This document shows positions 1-9,796 of a stretch of DNA of 64,000 nucleotides, piece after piece. This DNA comes from Nilaparvata lugens. Lineage: Eukaryota; Arthropoda; Insecta; Hemiptera; Delphacidae. Numbering within the stretch: the first letter of the stretch is position 1; every line of letters begins with the position of its first letter. Under the pieces are notes generated by a model. It was not told where the DNA came from, did no database searches, and worked only from the letters and a program-made list of their open reading frames with translations. The translations under genes were made by a program, and so were the position numbers. The stretch lies in contig NC_052509.1 of assembly GCF_014356525.2 (NCBI RefSeq), forward strand, positions 34,212,584 through 34,276,583, read 5' to 3'.

Positions 1-32
1 TCGTAGAAGAGCCACTGAGGACAAAAAAATTA

Positions 33-664
33 TTGGAAAGTGAAATGGCTGGTGAGGAGATATACAAATCAACTGTTTGTCGTTTGAATACTGGTAGATA
101 CATTGTAGAATTACCATCCAAGGAAACAAATACGAGGGAGATATCTAAAACTAATGTCAGAGAAAATGTTTCCATGATTCGAGAAGAAGAATTGGGAGAT
201 AAGTTAGAAGAAGTTCCAGGTAACAAGGTATAGCCTTCAACAGTTATTTTAAGATCAACGGTAATTTAGGGAAAGAGTTGAAAGTGATTCATAGTCCACA
301 TGAAATCAAACCAATGGGAAGACCCATACCGAAAAAGGAAATCGGAGAAGATTTTTTTGAAAGGGAGAAACGAAATTTGGAAGAGTTAGATGATGATAGA
401 CAGGATAATGTTGAAATAAAATGGACAAAATCTGAAAAGGGAGGAGAAATGAAAGAGTATACTCCAACACCTATGTCGTATGGTGTATCATCATCGCCAT
501 TTCTTGCCATTTGTACTACGCATCAGTTTATTGAAGATGAAGAAAAAAAGTTCCCTGCGGATTCTGAAGCCTTACGGTGTTCTACTTACATGGATGATAT
601 AGTTACATCAGTCTCATCAATGGAAGCAACCAAGCAACTGCAGCTTACTGAATTGTTAAGCTAA
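33..664 (+). pseudogene. BEL/Pao retrotransposon reverse transcriptase remnant
   Basis: Two reading frames (33-233 and 278-664) match parts of a BEL/Pao pol reverse transcriptase (RT). The first has the GRYIVELPSK block typical of the start of the Pao RT. The second has MSYGVSSSPFLAI followed about 30 residues later by the catalytic box YMDD, the usual Pao spacing. An active RT would copy element RNA into cDNA in cytoplasmic particles. Here the frames are separated by a stop and frameshift near 233-277, and the region between the N-terminal block and YMDD is much shorter than in an intact RT, so sequence has been deleted. The 5' part lies outside the window. Family assignment is firm; activity is excluded. 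Confidence 0.8.
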
Positions 665-1691
665 GGGAAATTTGAATTGCTAAAGTGGGCCAGCAATCAT
701 TCTACCATTCTATCAAATCTCCTTCCAATCGAATCCAATTGGTTACTACCTCTTCTAGAGGGTGAAGGTTCCATCCAGTCTAGCTACAAAACGAAATGTT
801 TTATCAACTTTAGCACAAATTTTTGATCCATTAGGACATTTGACACCTTTCATGCTTACCTTCAAGAGTATAATTCAATGTCTATGGCAATCGGGATGTG
901 ACTGGGATGATATAGCATCTGTGGAGGTAGTGAAGAAATGGGAGCTTTGTGTGGTTGTCCTAGTAGCTAGATTATTACATGAAGTTCAAGAAGTGCTTTC
1001 GAAAATCATAAACATAGATTATATTGCAGCTTGGACTTATTCAACTGTGGCAGTGAGTTGGATTTGGTCTTTACCTCATCGTTGGGCTAGGTTTGTGGCA
1101 AATCATGTAAGTCAAGTACAGGAACACCTGTCTACAGAGCAATTCAGATATGTGTCAACCGAATGTAATCCAGCTGATTGTGCTAGTCGAGGACTATTGC
1201 TCAATGAATTAAGTGGTAATTCTCCGTGGTGGAATGGTTCTGATTGGTTGGACAAACCACTGGAGTGCTGGCCACACCAACCTCACGGTAATGATGATGA
1301 AAATTCCAAACAGATTGAATTGGAAACAAGAAAAATTACTCTAGCAACACAGAGTAAAGACTCAGAGGAATCAATTCAATCGGTGAACTTGAGAAATCGA
1401 TGGAGTTTACTCAAAAGTGTATCCTCATTCTGGAAACGTTGGCAATTGGAGTATGTATCTAGCTTGCAAACCCGAACAAAATGGTACAGAAAACATAGTA
1501 ATGTTAACATTGGAGGTATGGTTCTCTTAAAGGAAAGTAACCTACCCCCTCTACACTGGAGGCTTGGCGGAATAACGAAGACATTCTCTGGACAGGATGG
1601 AGTTGTGAGAGTGGTGGAGGTACAGACTGCAAAGGGAAGTCTAACTAGGGCTGTCAATAGGGTATGTCTCCTCCCTATTGATGAAGATTAG
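665..1691 (+). pseudogene. BEL/Pao A17 protease, RNase H-like and DUF5641 remnant
   Basis: This continues the Pao pol from the RT. The frame at 762-1691 (309 residues) opens with TKRNVLSTLAQIFDPLG, the hallmark of the Pao retrotransposon peptidase (A17) block, at residues 9-25. Residues about 85-165 carry the RNase H-side motifs (CNPADCASRG, then SPWWNGSDWL). Residues about 225-305 are a DUF5641 domain, with FWKRW, then GGMVLL and LTRAVNRVCLLP, which normally closes BEL/Pao pol after the integrase. The integrase core between them is missing, because the RNase H region is followed directly by DUF5641 at about 1400. The element therefore cannot integrate. The stop is TAG at 1689-1691. Confidence 0.8.
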
Positions 1692-1997
1692 GCCTTATTG
1701 GAGGGAACTTCAATAAGTTTAGTGGTTAGTTTTTTTTGTTTCTCGTTTTATATGTGGGAAAGGTTCCCGAGTTGCTTTGTTTCTTGTTTTTATGTATATT
1801 GGTTGTATATAGTCATTATTTCTCGTCCCATCCTCTCCTTTCCGTGGGCCTCCTACTCCTTTTTTATAAGTCTCCTCAAGGGCCCCTGAGGAGTGAAGAT
1901 ATTTTCCTTTTTTCCTAGTTTCCCTAGTAGGGTTCGTTATAGGTGGTTTTTGTTTTTTGTTATTGGAAGTTCTTCCAAGGTGGGCAGAATGTTTGGA

Positions 1998-2330
1998 TGT
2001 TATGAATGTTCCCCTTTATTGTCTGGCGTTGTGTGGTGGAGGGGGTAATTAAGGGGTGATGCGTATAGCATAATCGCGGCCAGTTGCCGATTGACAGCCA
2101 ATCAAACAGCTCACTTCTTGTAATGTCGATTTTTGCAAAGTGATCTATTGATTATTTATTGTGATTTATTTACAAGTGTCGTCTCGTCTCGTATTGTGAT
2201 CTGGACCCGGGTTCCTGGAAGCAAGGAGGATTTGGACATGATGGTAGGCCTATGTTATTGTGCACTTAGCCATTTTAATTGTTCAACTTGCTACCCGATG
2301 CCAGACAAACCAAAAGTTCTCGATGTAATT
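1998..2330 (+). repeat. possible 3' LTR remnant of the BEL/Pao element
   Basis: Non-coding sequence follows the DUF5641 stop. A TGTTATGAATG start at 1998, about 300 bases after pol, sits where a BEL/Pao 3' LTR would begin. There is no 5' LTR in the window to compare with, so both boundaries are guesses. No convincing open frame was found; a 99-codon frame at 2133-2432 has no recognisable domain. Confidence 0.3.
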
Positions 2331-2395
2331 GATACAGTCCACAAACCAGAGTGCTGTTTGAGCCAGCCTCTGTCGAATATACATTATCAGATTAG

Positions 2396-2510
2396 CTCAT
2401 TCATTCCAGATTACCAGTTTACCAGAGATTGATAATGGTGTAACAAACGAAACCGGTATCTTGATTTTTTATTAATTTGTGGTTTGACAATATCTTTTCT
2501 TTCCATTTAA
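2396..2510 (+). repeat. solo terminal fragment of a Penelope-like element
   Basis: The sequence AGAGATTGAtAAtGGTgTAA followed by CGAAACCG, GTGGT, GACAAT and a TTCATTCAATAT-like end matches the outer end of the PLE arm at 28725-28830, allowing for several substitutions. It appears without any PLE coding sequence next to it, so it is a solo or heavily 5'-truncated end of the same family. The assignment comes from direct comparison of the two stretches in this window. Confidence 0.55.
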
Positions 2511-3751
2511 TATAAATTACAAAATATGTTTATGTTTATGTAATATTCTAGGTTATGATAGTTGAAAATGATACTAATTCTTATTTGATTGATTGACCAA
2601 AGCATACATACTAGAAGGACTTATTTGAAGAGTGAGGGAAATGAAGAGAAAGAGAGTATGAGAGTCAGCTTCTCTTCATCAGACAAACCCATGAGTTTGT
2701 GAGCGGGCAAACGATGGAAGATAGCAAACGATAGGGATTCAGAGAGCTTGTACAAGAGAGCAAGAGAGTATTGTAGGGTGTATACAATCTCGGCAGTAAC
2801 GGTCAAAGGAATTTCAGAATTTCAAGGGGCTTCAAAAAGTGCTATACAAACTTGTTAGTTTTCGTAAAGATTGAGCAGCAACTACAGCGTGCTTGCTTAT
2901 ACGGAAACCCTTTCCACTCATCAGCATGATCCTCCCCATGAAACGCACAGGACACCACTCAATCAAGTGATCTAACAAATAATTATTAATCCTGAATCGT
3001 CCTTTCCAGTTTTCAAGTAGATTTCAACAAAGGCGAATTAACATTTCAATATATACAGAACTCTTATACTGACAGATTACAATTTCTATGAGAGTTACAA
3101 GGTTCTGTTGAAATTCAACACAACAATAGGATATTACTCCATCATTTACAATGTATAATCTTATATTGTTAGTTACAAGATTGTTATTCTTAGTCTATCA
3201 TTCATTAATTTCATAATATGGAAAACTGATATTATTTCATATGATCTTGTTGAAGAAATAATTATATATTATAGAAAATAATTACATGAGTGTGGCATAT
3301 GAAGTAGGAAATTAAATACAAAGACCTCGATCAACATGTCACAGATAGGGCAAGAAATATTTTTCAAAATCAATTAGTTTGATGCAAGAAATACATTGTT
3401 TCTACATGGGAGATGGGAGTAGTAGTTTTAATTAAACACTGACTAAAATTCATCGCATACTGATTCCCGATCATGACTCTTTAGTAAGAGTCTTCAGATA
3501 ATAATAATGGAATCATTGGCATTATATGGCATCATTTCATTTCCGTGAAACTTCTATGTCAATTGGGATAGTAATGAGGGTGAAATATAGATATGTGTAA
3601 TTTTCATCTACATTATTCAATCTTTTATCTTTTTTTATTGACGTCCATTTACTTTGAATACCTTTATAATCGATTCTATCGATTTCTTTGAACCTTGAAG
3701 ATTACTGAATAATTTTGTTTAGGCCTTTTTGAAATTCGGGAGATGAGTTAT
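2511..3751. other. AT-rich stretch, no gene seen
   Basis: No frame with recognisable homology, no tandem repeat and no paired terminal repeats were found. A purine-rich patch at 2625-2780 contains many GAGAGA runs. The stretch may be ancient intergenic or intronic sequence. Confidence 0.5.
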
Positions 3752-3761
3752 TAATGGAAAA

Positions 3762-3809
3762 ACAAGTGGCAGCCGTATATGGCTGCCATAAGAAGGGGCT
3801 GCCACTTGT
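3762..3809. repeat. 13 bp perfect hairpin at the left edge of a PLE fragment
   Basis: ACAAGTGGCAGCC at 3762-3774 is the exact reverse complement of 3797-3809. A partial third copy, GGCTGCC, lies in the loop at 3781-3787. It sits exactly where the PLE reading frame becomes recognisable, so it may mark a truncation junction formed by a template switch. Confidence 0.6.
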
Positions 3810-4879
3810 CAACGAAGATGTACATATATATGTTGTACAATATATGGCCTCATGGTGAAGAAAAACTATTGGAATTTCTACAGCAGCTAAATGAAATACA
3901 CCCTAAAATCCAATTCACACTAGAAATAGAAAAAGAGTCATCTTTACCCTTTTTAGACGTTCTATTGATGAGACAAACCGATGGAAGTTTGAACTATTCA
4001 GTATACAGAAAGCCCACCCACACTAACAGGTACTTACATTTCCAATCACATCACCACCCGGCTCAATCCTCCTCAGTTATAAACAGCTTAATCTTCAGAT
4101 CTCTTCATCTCACCAATGAAAAAAGGCGAGAAGAAGAAATAAAGACAGTGACTAGCATTCTCAAATCCAATGGCTACCCAACTACAATCATTCAAAAATC
4201 AATAGTAAATAATCTGTCTCCACTTAAAAAAGGGAATCAACAAGAAAAAGAAGAATATTTTGAAAAAACAGTACTCCTCCCATACATCAAGGGCACCACA
4301 GACAGAATTGGAAGAGTATTAAAAACCCACAAAATCAAACCATTATTCAAACCCCATCTACTCATTTCCTAAATCTTAAAAAAACCCATCAACAGACTGG
4401 AGCTAGAAAACCAAGGAGTCTACAGTATCCCCTGCCTGAACTGTGACAAGCAATATGTAGGCCAAAAAAATAGGAGAATCTCTGCTAGAATAGATGAACA
4501 TAAATTAAGTATAAAAAATCAACAATCAACCTCAGCCCTATATAACCATGTGAAAAATACTGGTCATACAATAAATTTCGTGAATTCCAAACAAATAGCC
4601 AGCATTCGAGATTTTCAAGTCAGGATTGTGAGAGAGGCGTTGGAAATCGAAAAGCAAGGCTCTCTAAATAAAAGAGACGACAGCCTCAACGTGTCTCCCT
4701 TATGGAAGTTAATTTTGAATACCAAACGCCCAGTACCTGGTACAATGAAACCCGCTACAGAACCATTGTCACCAAAACAAGACAACATTCCTGGAATTTC
4801 ACTCACCCAACAGCGCCAGAACAAGCAAGTGGTGGGAGGGGGTAGGAGGTATGCTCTTCGACCCAGAAAGAATACCTAG
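3779..4879 (+). pseudogene. Penelope-like element RT C-terminus plus GIY-YIG endonuclease
   Basis: One frame runs through with a single in-frame TAA at 4370-4372. Its first part matches the region downstream of the YVDD box of PLE reverse transcriptases: a block ending SLPFLDVLLMR, then VYRKPTHTNRYLHF, and a later DRIGRVLKTHKIK. After the stop a GIY-YIG endonuclease domain begins with GVYSIPCLNCDKQYVGQ (about 4412-4462), followed by a RISARIDEH helix and an NHVKNTGH segment. In PLEs this nuclease nicks the target DNA for reverse transcription. The catalytic RT core is missing, so this is a 5'-truncated copy. It differs clearly from the PLE at 26-28 kb and represents another lineage. Confidence 0.85.
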
Positions 4880-4894
4880 GACTCAGTGTGGATT

Positions 4895-4965
4895 TCGACG
4901 CCACCCTCAGAAGATGTCGTCTGCGATGGCGACGAAACGTCAGACTCAAGTAAGTCAAAACAAAC
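4895..4965 (+). other. PLE 3' motif, possible hammerhead-ribozyme relic
   Basis: Just after the GIY-YIG domain lies CTCAGAAGATG, then a short GC-rich stem (GTCGTCTGCGATGGCGAC) and GAAACGTCAGA. The order CTGANGA, stem, GAAA resembles the hammerhead ribozymes known from PLE terminal repeats, but the first core box is degenerate (CAGAAGA). The position supports a PLE tail; catalytic competence is unproven. Confidence 0.35.
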
Positions 4966-4986
4966 GGATGTACCCGGTTAATTCTT

Positions 4987-4991
<5 letters not shown>

Positions 4992-5036
<45 letters not shown>
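4992..5036. repeat. (TA)n microsatellite
   Basis: About 22 uninterrupted AT dinucleotides. It immediately follows the tail of the PLE fragment. Confidence 0.95.
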
Positions 5037-5045
<9 letters not shown>

Positions 5046-5068
5046 TGGTACATCTTTGACAAAGGAGG

Positions 5069-5153
5069 CCCAGCCCCCGAAAATTCTCATTTAAATGTAA
5101 GTTTTTAAGTGTTTTTAATCTATCTGTGTCATGTGTATCCTGTTTATATATAT
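5069..5153 (+). repeat. direct repeat unit, copy 1
   Basis: The segment from CAGCCCCCGAAAATTCTCAT through TGTCATGTGTATCCTG and into a TA tract recurs at 5626-5711 with a few substitutions. Both copies end in (TA)n. No coding potential was seen. Confidence 0.8.
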
Positions 5154-5357
5154 ATTTTTTTTTTTGGTTCTGAACCTAAACTTTACTTCGTTCTTCCGGC
5201 TTGTTCCTGTCTCTTGTGCACTAACTTTTTGAAGTCCCAAATGTTTCTTCAAAACTTCAAGTATTTTTATGAAGTATGGTCACTGTTAGCATTGATTTCA
5301 ACAAATCAATCTGCTCTATACATCTTGCCATTCAACAATTCAAAATTGATTCATTAG

Positions 5358-5375
5358 TATATATATTATATACAT

Positions 5376-5422
<47 letters not shown>
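5358..5422. repeat. imperfect (TA)n microsatellite
   Basis: TA dinucleotides with two small interruptions (TATTATATACATTA). Confidence 0.9.
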
Positions 5423-5451
5423 CATAAAAAAGTAAATTCGTATGGCTTTTG

Positions 5452-5575
5452 TTGGTGGAGAGTCCCTTGCGGGAAGGTCCCACCACCTGAATATATAATT
5501 TGAGCCATCAATGAGCTTTATGACTGTCATACTTCAGCTGGGACCGATAATTTACCGTGCCCATCCAATAACACA
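5452..5575 (-). repeat. SINE-like conserved core, minus orientation
   Basis: Read on the minus strand, 5535-5574 contains GGATGGGCACGGTAAATTAT followed by CGGTCCCAGCTG. The same core appears on the plus strand at 31915-31947 (GGATGGACACGATAAACCCT, then TGGTCCCGGCTG). Blocks of this form recur in the 3' part of many invertebrate SINEs and some non-LTR elements; that class assignment is inference from memory of the pattern. No A box or B box is evident here. Confidence 0.5.
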
Positions 5576-5625
5576 GGCATATATATATACATAGAAAATA
5601 TACTTCCTGTTTGATATACAAGGGT

Positions 5626-5711
5626 GCGCAGCTCCCGAAAATTTTTGTTTAAATGTAAGTTTTCAAGTGTTTTTAATCTATCTGTGTCATGTGTATCCTG
5701 TTTATATATAT
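5626..5711 (+). repeat. direct repeat unit, copy 2
   Basis: This is the second copy of the 5069-5153 unit, again running into a (TA)n tract. The two copies bracket about 470 bases that include the SINE-like core and a TA tract. Confidence 0.8.
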
Positions 5712-5746
5712 ATATATATATTATATATATATATATATATATAATA
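5703..5746. repeat. (TA)n microsatellite
   Basis: TA dinucleotides with one TTA interruption, at the end of the second direct repeat. Confidence 0.9.
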
Positions 5747-6038
5747 TGGTTATATGGGTATATATTTATGTTCAATGGATCTCGAAAATGACTCTAACGA
5801 TTTTTATGAAATTTGGAACATAGAAAGTTTATTTATTATTTTTTTTCTTGATTTTAATAGCACCTAGTTAAAGACTAATAAGCTATTTTATTTTGACATA
5901 AATTGATAAGAATATTGTTTGGGAAGGTAAAATCCATTGGTTAAGCCTTCTATATTGGTCAAGTATTGAATAAAGATTATTTTTAGCATAAAAGGATACA
6001 GTATTCTGCCTTTGCACTCCCAATTGAACACTTTAGCA

Positions 6039-7689
6039 CTAAACTAGTTCGTGTGGCTTTCTGCATTGTAGTCTTCTTACTCCATGCACGTTGAGCAGCG
6101 GGATTGCTTCCATGTTCACATGTTGATTAAGTCTTTTCTCATGTTTTTCTGCAAATCTTTGGATTTCACTGATGACTTTCGCCACTCCCAGGTCGCGGTG
6201 GAGATCAGAGTTCCTGATGTACCAAGGAGCGTCCACACAACTTCTGAGTACTTTATTCTGGAAGCGCTGGATGATGTCGATATTGGATGGTCGGGTGCAG
6301 CCCCAGAGTTGAATTCCGTAGGTCCACACTGGCTTGAGAATCTGCTTGTAGAGAAGCAATTTGTTATAATTTGACAACTTTAATGTCCTCCCAAGTAGCC
6401 AGTACATTTTCTTGAATTTAAGGACAAGTTGTTCTCTTTTCTCCTTCACATGCTCCTTCCATCTAAGCTTGGCATCTAGCGTCATGCCTAGATACTTTGC
6501 AGTGTTGGAGTAGGGTACAATATCCCCATTGAGTGTTAAGGGGATATATTGAACTCTTCTGTTTGTAAAGTTGACTTGAACTGATTTTTCTTCATTCAAT
6601 TTTATAAGTCAGTGTTTTGTCCAAACATTGATTCTGTTGACTGCCACCTGCAATTTCTCTGTAGAAACTTCAACAGTTTCACCAACTGATAAAACTGCTG
6701 TGTCATCAGCAAATGTTGCTACTGTTACGTTTTTGGGTTGAGGTATATCAGATGTGTATAGGAGGTACAAAAGGGAACCCAGCACACTTCCTTGAGGAGC
6801 TCCAGCCCTGATTTCTCTGAAAGATGAAAAAGCATCATCTTGTTTTATCCTGAAATAACGGTCTTGAAGATATGATTTCAGTATTAGACTGTATTCTGTT
6901 GGTAAGAACTGGTTCATTCTGTATCACACAACCTTGAATGCCATACTCTGTCGAAAGCCTGTGCTACATCGAGGAAAATTGCAGAGCTAACTTTCTTTTC
7001 CTCCATTGTATTTTCAATAATATTTGTAATTTTGTGCACCTGATCTATTGAACTATGTTTATCTCGAAATCCGAATTGATGGGTTGGTATTAATTCATTT
7101 TCGTCCAGATAAGGCTTTAATCTTTTCAGTAGAAGTTTCTCAAATAATTTTGATATTACTGGCAGTAGTGAAATTGGCCTATACGAGGTTACATCATGTG
7201 GTGGCTTTCCAGGTTTTGGTATCATGATGACATCGGCTACCTACCAGAAACTTGGCACATATTTCAATTGGAATGAAGCGTTAAAGAGATGGCCTAGCTT
7301 CACAATTGCTTTTCTTGGGAGCTCCTGTAGAATCTCTCCAGTTATTAAGTCGAAACCTGGCGTTTTCTTTCTGCTCAAATTTTTAATCTCATATTCTACC
7401 TCCCTTGGCAATGTTGGAGTGATAACTCCTGCTCCAAGATGTGAGGATTCTCATCTATAATTGTTTCCTCATGAGGTGAGAAAACCTTTTCCAGATGATC
7501 AGCAAACAAATCGGCTTTCTCTTTATTGCTCCTTTCCCAGCAATCTTGATTCTTCCTTATCGGTGTAACTTGTTCAAGAGGTCTCTTCAGTTTCCTGGTT
7601 GATCTCCATAATGAAAAATTTTTAGTAGACTCATTGGTTAACTCTTCTAAGTATTTTTTGATATCATGTTGTTTTACATCCTGTATCAT
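6039..7689 (-). pseudogene. Jockey-type non-LTR retrotransposon RT remnant
   Basis: Four minus-strand frames in sequence reconstruct the ORF2 order of a Jockey-clade element. 7396-7689 is the linker (FADHLEKVFSPHEE). 6914-7225 is the RT N-terminus (SYRPISLLPVISKLFEKLLL, HQFGFRDKHS, IFLDVAQAFDRVWH). 6609-6917 is the palm (GAPQGSVLGSLLYLLY and catalytic FADD). 6039-6599 is the thumb region (YLGMTLDAKLRWKEH, then VWTYGIQLWG). The protein would reverse-transcribe element RNA at a nicked target. Frames are broken at about 6605, 6914 and 7226-7395, so the copy is dead, but the RT order is complete. The 3' UTR probably extends to about 5985; no poly(A) tail was seen. Confidence 0.85.
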
Positions 7690-8145
7690 CTTTCACAGTT
7701 CATTAGTAATTCTATTAAGTTCTGTTTCAATTTTTGGATTTCTTGTTGATTGCCATGATCTTCTTGTTCTTCCTCTTTTTTTCTATCAACTCTCTTACCG
7801 CTACAGGATAGCAATTACCTTTGAAAATCCTGCTTTGAAGTAGTGGTGTATTTTCCCAGGCACATTGTTGGATATTGATTACAAACTCCTGGACTTCACT
7901 TTCTAGTTAATCTATAGTTTGCAGAGATGTGTTCAATTTTACTTTAGATTCTATCATATTTTTAAAAGTTTCTAAATCTGTGTACCTGTTGATGAGTCTA
8001 GGTGGCATTTCTTTTTTAACAGCTGCAATGTGCATTGTCAAAACTATTGGCGAATGGTCAGAGTTGAGATCAAATTTTTCTTCAACTTCAACACAGTTTG
8101 GTGAAATATTTTTTGTGATGAAAAAATCTATCAGGTCTGGTCTTT
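7690..8145 (-). pseudogene. Jockey-type endonuclease C-terminus
   Basis: The reverse complement of 7900-8145 reads RPDLIDFFITKNIS followed by FDLNSDHSPIVL. This is the C-terminal part of the apurinic-type endonuclease of Jockey-clade ORF2, with the catalytic SDH triplet intact. It continues into the RT linker at 7396-7689, with stops on the way. The upstream part of the endonuclease is cut off at 8146, exactly where the PIF-type repeat begins. Confidence 0.75.
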
Positions 8146-8657
8146 CTCCCTTATTTTGGGGTATTTTCAGAAATCAAGATAAATAACCTACCAAATTTCC
8201 TACACGAATACAGTGTAAGTTGTATTATAATAGCTAGAGTACTTACATACTGTATAGTACAGTACCTGTTCGTTTTTACCGTATAATTATATGATAATAG
8301 AAAGCTTTATTAAAAACAGCCATAACTTCCTTGTTTTCGGATATTTCCGAAAACGGGACTTATGCTTTAAAGAATTTGGGGTCGCTGAATCCAAATTCGA
8401 AATCAGAAATCTTCTATCTATATTTTTAAGGAAGTTAGACTTTGAGAAAAAAGTGATGAGTCATACTTTGACCAAACGTTGGCATAGTTGTTAGATCTTG
8501 CCTCTGCTTGCCTCGAGGGGAAAAGACGTGACAAAATGAGGTTCCTGGATAGGAGTCACCATGTGGAAGACACGATTTGACTCAATGTACTTCGACAAAA
8601 AAACATGAACACTGTTCAGTGTTCAAGTTGCACGTCTCCTATCGTGTGAAAGAGGCC
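8146..8657 (-). mobile_element. PIF/Harbinger-type non-autonomous element A (fragment)
   Basis: This is the reverse complement, nearly base for base, of 9797-10308. Its outer end (CGTGTGAAAGAGGCC, ending at 8657) is followed by TTA at 8658-8660. It is truncated on the left at the Jockey junction. It has no coding capacity. Terminal GGCC..TTTCACACG with a TTA site fits PIF/Harbinger, whose target duplication is TWA. Confidence 0.7.
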
Positions 8658-8724
8658 TTAGGCTACTTTCACACGATAGGAGACGTGCAACTTGAACACT
8701 GAACAGTGTTCATGTTTTTTTGTC
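8594..8724. repeat. 131 bp near-perfect palindrome at a head-to-head TIR junction
   Basis: GACAAAAAAACATGAACACT at 8594 is mirrored by the sequence ending at 8724. The centre is the shared TTA (8658-8660) between elements A and B. Arms of about 57 bases are almost identical. Confidence 0.9.
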
Positions 8725-9793
8725 AAGCTATCAAGCTTTTCATAAATTTATTTGTCTCCTCATGGCAGAAGGTTTGGCCCAACGTTTTCACTTAAACATT
8801 TCTATGATTAAATTGTGATAGAGAACATTATCGTATTGATCTTCTAAATCCAGTTACATGTACATCGATTTTCGTAAAATTGATTTTTTTACCGTTCCTA
8901 TGAATTCTAAGAATTCTATGAATTGTTTATACAGGTTCATCACAGGCCAGGTTGGTCTGAGCTATTCATGACTTTTTCTCAGTATGCATTATCAACTCAG
9001 CAGTTCTAATACACAGACATCACTACTTGGAATGCCATGACATTTACTATTCTTTCAATTCCTATTATTACCATAGATCGATTCAGATCAGCACATTGTT
9101 TATACTGTATGTTCATAATAGATTTTTCTGATTGTAAAAAGAAATAGTCAATAATTGCTGGGAATTTAAAGTGATATTCAACGATTTGAACCTGATAAAT
9201 TGGATTGTTGAATGACAATTGAAATTCAGTGAATTTTACTGTACAACATTCCTTTTCCTCCTATTTTATTGGGTGATGAGTGGAGATGATTTATGATTTC
9301 ATATTTGGATTCATCTTTTCATAGTTCAATTTTTTTTTGGAAAACTAGAACTTTGAAAAATTGAAAATGTTTATGTTTAAACTTCTCAGGTGTTCAAAAA
9401 CTTCTTAAAACCTTTTCCTGTCCCTTTGTGAGGCAGGAGTATTATTATCTTAGTACGTACTATATAATCATATGATAATGGAAAGCTATATTAAAAACAG
9501 CTATAACTCCCTTGTTTTCGGGTATTTTTGAAAATGGGACTTACGCTTTAGAGAATTTGGGGTCACTGAATCCAAATCCGAAATCAGAAATCTTCCATCT
9601 ATATTTTTAAGGAAGTTAGACTTTGAGAAAAAGTGATGAGTCATACTTTGAGCAAACGTCGGCCTAGTTGTTAGATCTGTCTGCTTATTCGTAAGATCCC
9701 CATGTGAAAGTACAGGAGAGCTGCAAAATATGAAATATGATCTTCTGTAATATGATATTCCAGGAGCGAGGTCTCTGCCGTGTGAAACTGGCC
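8661..9793 (+). mobile_element. PIF/Harbinger-type non-autonomous element B, internally deleted
   Basis: It begins GGCTACTTTCACACGATAGG at 8661 and ends CGTGTGAAACTGGCC at 9793, with TTA on both sides (8658-8660 and 9794-9796). Most of it (about 8949-9793) matches 10677-11522 of element C. Relative to C it jumps from the terminal 60 bases straight to sequence matching C near 10430, so about 0.57 kb is missing. No transposase is encoded. Confidence 0.75.
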
Positions 9794-9796
9794 TTA

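Noticed and set aside
2133..2432. 99-codon plus frame after the BEL/Pao remnant
   Set aside because: No recognisable motif, and it overlaps the presumed LTR and the PLE tail fragment.
4803..5108. Overlapping open frames across the (TA)n tract
   Set aside because: They translate mostly as alternating Ile-Tyr from the microsatellite and carry no domain.
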